From Lachnospira sp. UBA3212 (GTDB lineage Bacteria; Bacillota; Clostridia; Lachnospirales; Lachnospiraceae), in the NCBI GenBank assembly GCA_002363615.1, contig DEWK01000019.1:62001-126000 (forward strand): DNA of 64,000 nucleotides, given 5' to 3'. Within the stretch, counting starts at the first letter, position 1, and each line of letters starts with the position of its first letter. This document shows positions 60,647-64,000 of this stretch, piece by piece. The notes under the pieces are model-generated. The model saw nothing but the letters and a program-made list of their open reading frames with translations. It was not told where the DNA came from and did no database searches. Position numbers and translations under genes: made by a program.

Positions 60647-62023
60647 ATGAGAAACATGAAAAAAGCGATTGCTTTATCTATGGCAACCTTGATGGCAGTG
60701 TCAGCAACGGCATGCGGAAGTAGTTCCAAAACTTCAAAATCCATTAAAGATTTAAAACTTACAAATGGTGGAAAAGTACTTCGTATTTATTGCTGGAATG
60801 AAGAGATTCAGTCAAGATTTGCAGATTATGTGGAAACAGCAGAGGATGAGATTGACGGAACTAAGATTGAATGGGTAGTAACCGCGAATAAAGACAATGC
60901 TTATCAAAAAAAGTTGGATGAGGCCCTAAAGGCTCAGCCATCTAAGGAAGCTAAAGATCGTGTGGACATGTATTTAATCGAGGCAGACTATGCATTAAAG
61001 TATGTAAATAGTGATTATTCCGTAGATGTAAAGGATCTTGGATTAACCGATGATGATTTAAAAGATCAGTATCAGTATACCAAGGATATTTGTACCAATG
61101 ATAAAGGAGAACTAAAAGCCGTTTCATGGCAGGCAACTCCTGGACTCTTTGCCTATAGACGTTCCATTGCAAAGGATGTATTAGGAACCGATGATCCGGA
61201 GGAAGTTCAGAAATCATTAGCCAGCTGGGAAGAATTTGATAAGGTAGCTGCTAAGGCACATGAAAAGGGATACAAGATGCTTTCGGGTTATGATGATGCA
61301 TATCGTGTATTCTCTAATAATGTATCTAGTGCGTGGGTGAATGATAAAAAAGAAGTAGTAATTGATGACAATATTATGAAGTGGGTAGATCAGACCAAGA
61401 CTTATACCGAAAACGGATATAACAATAAGTCTTCTCTTTGGGATGATACCTGGAATGCAGATCAGGGTTCTGCAGGTAAGGTATTTGGATTCTTTTATTC
61501 TACCTGGGGAATTAACTTTACCTTACTTGGTAACTCACTTGATACTTCTGTAGAGGATGGCGGTAAGGAAGAAGTTGGCAATGGTGCATATGGTGATTAT
61601 GCAGTATGTCAGGGACCTGAATCATATTATTGGGGTGGTTCTTGGTTAGTAGCTGCACCAGGTAGTGATAACAAGGATTTAATTTGTGACATTATGAAGA
61701 AGCTTACCTGTGATAAGGACACCATGAAGAAGATTACAGAAGATACACAGGATTACACCAATAATATAAGTGCAATGGAAGAACTTGCAGCAAGCGACTT
61801 CCATTCAGCATTCTTAGGAGGACAGAACCACATTGCATTATTTGCAGAGGCAGCTCCAAAGATTGATATGAGCAACACATCTGCATATGATCAGGGATGT
61901 AATGAAGAGTTCCAGACTGCGATGAGAGAGTACTTTGATGGTAATGTTACAAAGGAAGAGGCAATTGAAAACTTCTATAAGGCAATTACCAAGAAGTATC
62001 CTGAATTAAAGAAACCGGAATAA
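60647..62023 (+). CDS. Sugar ABC transporter substrate-binding lipoprotein
   Basis: 458 residues. Signal peptide with lipobox ATAC (Cys23), followed by GSSSKTSK; the mature part is a family 1-type extracellular solute-binding protein (VLRIYCWNEE, then YYWGGSWLVAAPGS). AAGGAGGAAG precedes the ATG. Followed by two MalF/MalG-type permeases but no ATPase in the window, so a shared MsmK/MalK-type ATPase is expected. Beta-glucan oligosaccharides are a reasonable substrate guess because of GH94. Confidence 0.9.
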   Translation: MRNMKKAIALSMATLMAVSATACGSSSKTSKSIKDLKLTNGGKVLRIYCWNEEIQSRFADYVETAEDEIDGTKIEWVVTANKDNAYQKKLDEALKAQPSKEAKDRVDMYLIEADYALKYVNSDYSVDVKDLGLTDDDLKDQYQYTKDICTNDKGELKAVSWQATPGLFAYRRSIAKDVLGTDDPEEVQKSLASWEEFDKVAAKAHEKGYKMLSGYDDAYRVFSNNVSSAWVNDKKEVVIDDNIMKWVDQTKTYTENGYNNKSSLWDDTWNADQGSAGKVFGFFYSTWGINFTLLGNSLDTSVEDGGKEEVGNGAYGDYAVCQGPESYYWGGSWLVAAPGSDNKDLICDIMKKLTCDKDTMKKITEDTQDYTNNISAMEELAASDFHSAFLGGQNHIALFAEAAPKIDMSNTSAYDQGCNEEFQTAMREYFDGNVTKEEAIENFYKAITKKYPELKKPE

Positions 62024-62041
62024 AGATGTAAGAACAAAATG

Positions 62042-62076
62042 TTGGCCGGCTTTTATAGGCCGGTCAATATTTTTAT
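62042..62076 (+). terminator. Partial terminator between binding protein and permease genes
   Basis: 9-bp stem TTGGCCGGC / GCCGGTCAA (one G-T pair), loop TTTTATAG, tail TATTTTTAT. Such an intercistronic hairpin would let the binding protein be made in excess over the permeases. Confidence 0.65.
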
Positions 62077-62103
62077 CTCTGTGAGGGAGACTTGAACAGA
62101 AAA

Positions 62104-62115
62104 CAAAACGTTTAC
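62104..62115. promoter_or_regulatory. Operator-like site before the first permease gene
   Basis: CAAAACGTTTAC matches the LacI-family pattern in all but the first base and shares AAAACGTTTA with the site at the lacI promoter. No convincing promoter was seen beside it. Confidence 0.45.
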
Positions 62116-62162
62116 TCGGTGGATAATAAAAAATCCACGGATTAAAACAAAGGGAGGCAGTT

Positions 62163-63173
62163 ATGAGTGCTAAATTAGAAGATGCAAATACAATACCCCA
62201 AACCGCCAAATCGAACAGTGGGACGAGTGGTAAAAAAATAAAAGGAGTAAATTACAATAAGTGGGGATATTTCTTTATTCTTCCCTTCTTCCTTGTATAT
62301 ATTATTTTCCAGTTGATACCTTTGGTTTCTACCTTCCGCTACAGTTTTTATGAACACTACATTAGTCAGGGACTTTTGTCAGAGGAAGTGATTCATCGGT
62401 TTGTGGGAATTGAGAATTATAAGACCGTCTTTACTGATAAGGAAACGTGGAGGACTTTAGGAAATACCATGATCATGTGGCTAATGGGTTTTGTTCCCCA
62501 GATTATTATTTCATTGCTGTTTGCTTCCTGGTTTACCGATTTGAGATTGCGGTTAAAGGCCACTGGCTTGTTTAAAACAGTAATCTATATGCCAAATCTG
62601 ATTATGGCATCTGCATTTTCCATGTTATTCTTTGCTCTGTTTTCACCGAATGGACCAGTGAATGATATTTTGATTCATGCAGGAATTATAAAGGAAAGCT
62701 TTCGGTTTTTCAGCCATGCCGGAGCTACAAGAGGTTTGGTTGCTCTTATGAATTTTTTAATGTGGTTTGGTAATACCACCATTCTTTTAATGGCGGCGAT
62801 TATGGGAATCGATCCATCCCTATATGAATCTGCCCAAATTGATGGGGCATCCTCTGGGCAGATTTTCCGGAGTATCACCCTTCCTCTGATTCGACCAATT
62901 TTAGTATATGTGGTAATTACTTCTATGATTGGTGGTCTTCAGATGTTCGATGTTCCACAGATTTTAACCGATGGAACGGGTAGCCCATACGGAACTACAA
63001 AGACCATGGTTATGAACCTGAATGAACATCTCTACAGTAAAAACTATGGTATGGCAGGTACCATTTCGGTTCTGTTGTTTGTCTTATCGGCAATCTTAAG
63101 TATCGCAGTCTTTTTGATTACCATTCGTCCAGATACTTCAGAAGTAAAGAAGAAAAAAAGTAAAAGTAAGTAA
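62163..63173 (+). CDS. Sugar ABC transporter permease, MalF/UgpA-like
   Basis: 336 residues with six membrane helices and the EAA-type loop YESAQIDGASSGQIF...LPLIRP that contacts the ATPase. A polar N-terminal tail of ~40 residues precedes the first helix. GGGAGGCAG is the RBS. CUT1 family inner-membrane component, paired with the next gene. Confidence 0.93.
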   Translation: MSAKLEDANTIPQTAKSNSGTSGKKIKGVNYNKWGYFFILPFFLVYIIFQLIPLVSTFRYSFYEHYISQGLLSEEVIHRFVGIENYKTVFTDKETWRTLGNTMIMWLMGFVPQIIISLLFASWFTDLRLRLKATGLFKTVIYMPNLIMASAFSMLFFALFSPNGPVNDILIHAGIIKESFRFFSHAGATRGLVALMNFLMWFGNTTILLMAAIMGIDPSLYESAQIDGASSGQIFRSITLPLIRPILVYVVITSMIGGLQMFDVPQILTDGTGSPYGTTKTMVMNLNEHLYSKNYGMAGTISVLLFVLSAILSIAVFLITIRPDTSEVKKKKSKSK

Positions 63174-63186
63174 GGAGGCCTAACAT

Positions 63187-64000
63187 ATGAAAAGAAAAGA
63201 TGATTCTGGTGCAGGTCTTACCATTCATCGTGTGATCTGCTATCTTGTATTAATATTTTTTACCCTGCTTGCCCTCTTTCCATTCTATGTTCTGATTGTA
63301 AATGCTACCAGAGCGCATGCAGATATTCAAAAGGGCTTCTCCGCATTCTTTGGAGGTTCTGTTGTATCAAACTTTAAGGCAGTTCTTAGGGATGATGCTC
63401 ATCCTCTGGTGCGTGCCATGTTAAACAGTTTTATCATTGCGGCATCCTCATCGGCATTAACCGTATATTTCTCGGCATTTACGGCCTATGGAATTAATAC
63501 CTATAAGGATTTTAAATTTAGAAAATTTGCCAATGGTTTTATACTCTTAATCATGATGGTTCCTACCCAGGTTTCTGCCCTTGGATTTATTGATTTGATG
63601 GCTCAGTTTGGATTAACAAATACCTTCTGGCCACTGATTATTCCTTCCATTGCAGCACCAGCGGTTTACTACTTTATGTTGTCCTATATGGAATCTTCTC
63701 TTCCTATGGAGATTGTAGAGGCAGCAAGAATTGATGGAGCCAATGAATTTAAAACCTTTAATACCATTATTATTCCTATGTTGAAGCCAGCCTTGGCCGT
63801 ACAGGCAATCTTTGCCTTTGTTCAGTCATGGAACAATTACTTTATTCCACAGCTGATCATTGATTCTAAGAATAATAAGACTCTGCCAATCTTAATTGCA
63901 GAGTTGCGTTCCGCAGACTTTACCAAGTTTAATATGGGACAGCTGTATATGTCCATTGCATTTGCAATTGTGCCGGTAGTAATTGTCTACTTAATTCTTT
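63187..64000 (+). CDS. Sugar ABC transporter permease, MalG/UgpE-like (3' truncated by window end)
   Basis: Starts at ATG 63187 after AAGGAGGCC, 13 bases from the upstream stop; 271 codons are visible and no stop is reached. The translation begins MKRKDDSGAGLTIHRV, has the family's first helix and external loop, and the EAA loop VEAARIDGANEFKTF...IPMLKP near residues 178-202. Most of the protein is present (usual length ~280). Second CUT1 permease of the operon. Confidence 0.93.
   Translation, partial: MKRKDDSGAGLTIHRVICYLVLIFFTLLALFPFYVLIVNATRAHADIQKGFSAFFGGSVVSNFKAVLRDDAHPLVRAMLNSFIIAASSSALTVYFSAFTAYGINTYKDFKFRKFANGFILLIMMVPTQVSALGFIDLMAQFGLTNTFWPLIIPSIAAPAVYYFMLSYMESSLPMEIVEAARIDGANEFKTFNTIIIPMLKPALAVQAIFAFVQSWNNYFIPQLIIDSKNNKTLPILIAELRSADFTKFNMGQLYMSIAFAIVPVVIVYLIL

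Overview
The window looks like a chromosomal segment of a low-GC Gram-positive anaerobe of the Clostridia, most likely family Lachnospiraceae. Evidence: strong purine-rich ribosome binding sites, textbook sigma-A promoters (several TTGACA-N17-TATAAT), preQ1 and FMN riboswitches, the Firmicute order rqcP-divIC-tilS-hpt-ftsH, teichoic-acid genes, and carbohydrate phosphorylase plus CUT1 transporter genes. The family assignment is inference from gene content; no rRNA is present. I see no insertion sequence, phage gene, CRISPR array or attachment site.

Region 1 (1-11.9 kb) is one dense plus-strand run for a phosphate-containing wall polymer: a two-domain glycerophosphotransferase/glycosyltransferase cut by the window edge, tagD, four tandem CDP-glycerol/ribitol phosphotransferase paralogues, and a secreted Cna-B/BspA-LRR protein. 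Region 2 (11.95-15 kb) is a complete preQ1 operon, queC-queD-queE-folE-queF, behind a perfect promoter, a preQ1-I riboswitch and an intrinsic terminator. A GH43 glycosidase (minus) and an LtaS-like phosphoglycerol transferase (plus) follow, diverging from a shared control region.

Region 3 (18.8-39.2 kb) is the main surface-glycan locus: polyprenyl-phosphate glycosyltransferases, a DUF2304 partner, a large polytopic protein that may be a GT-C enzyme, a phosphotransferase with an extra N-terminal domain, tarI and tarJ (CDP-ribitol supply), a poorly known three-gene cassette (glycosyltransferase, small beta protein, SGNH/DUF6270-like protein), a TagGH-type ABC exporter, a WbaP-like priming transferase and four GT2 enzymes. 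It ends at a perfect 12-bp bidirectional terminator. Beyond a lone bioB and an ABC exporter pair, a single 894-residue ORF fuses an O-antigen-ligase/Wzy-like polymerase to a Wzx-like flippase (42.8-45.5 kb). Together regions 1 and 3 could build a hybrid teichoic acid/polysaccharide: glycerol-P and ribitol-P units, lipid-linked priming by a WbaP-like enzyme, and two export routes (ABC and Wzx/Wzy).

Region 4 (45.5-54 kb) is housekeeping: the riboflavin operon ribD-ribE-ribBA-ribH (minus) under an FMN riboswitch, then hup, rqcP, divIC, tilS, hpt and ftsH. Region 5 (54-64 kb) is carbohydrate use: a GH13 amylase, a Tyr-Leu-Phe tRNA cluster, a GH94 cellobiose-phosphorylase-like enzyme (minus), and a LacI regulator followed by a CUT1 sugar ABC transporter, cut by the window end. 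Three LacI/CRE-like operator sites tie GH94, lacI and the permease genes together. A possible small RNA lies between ftsH and the GH13 gene.
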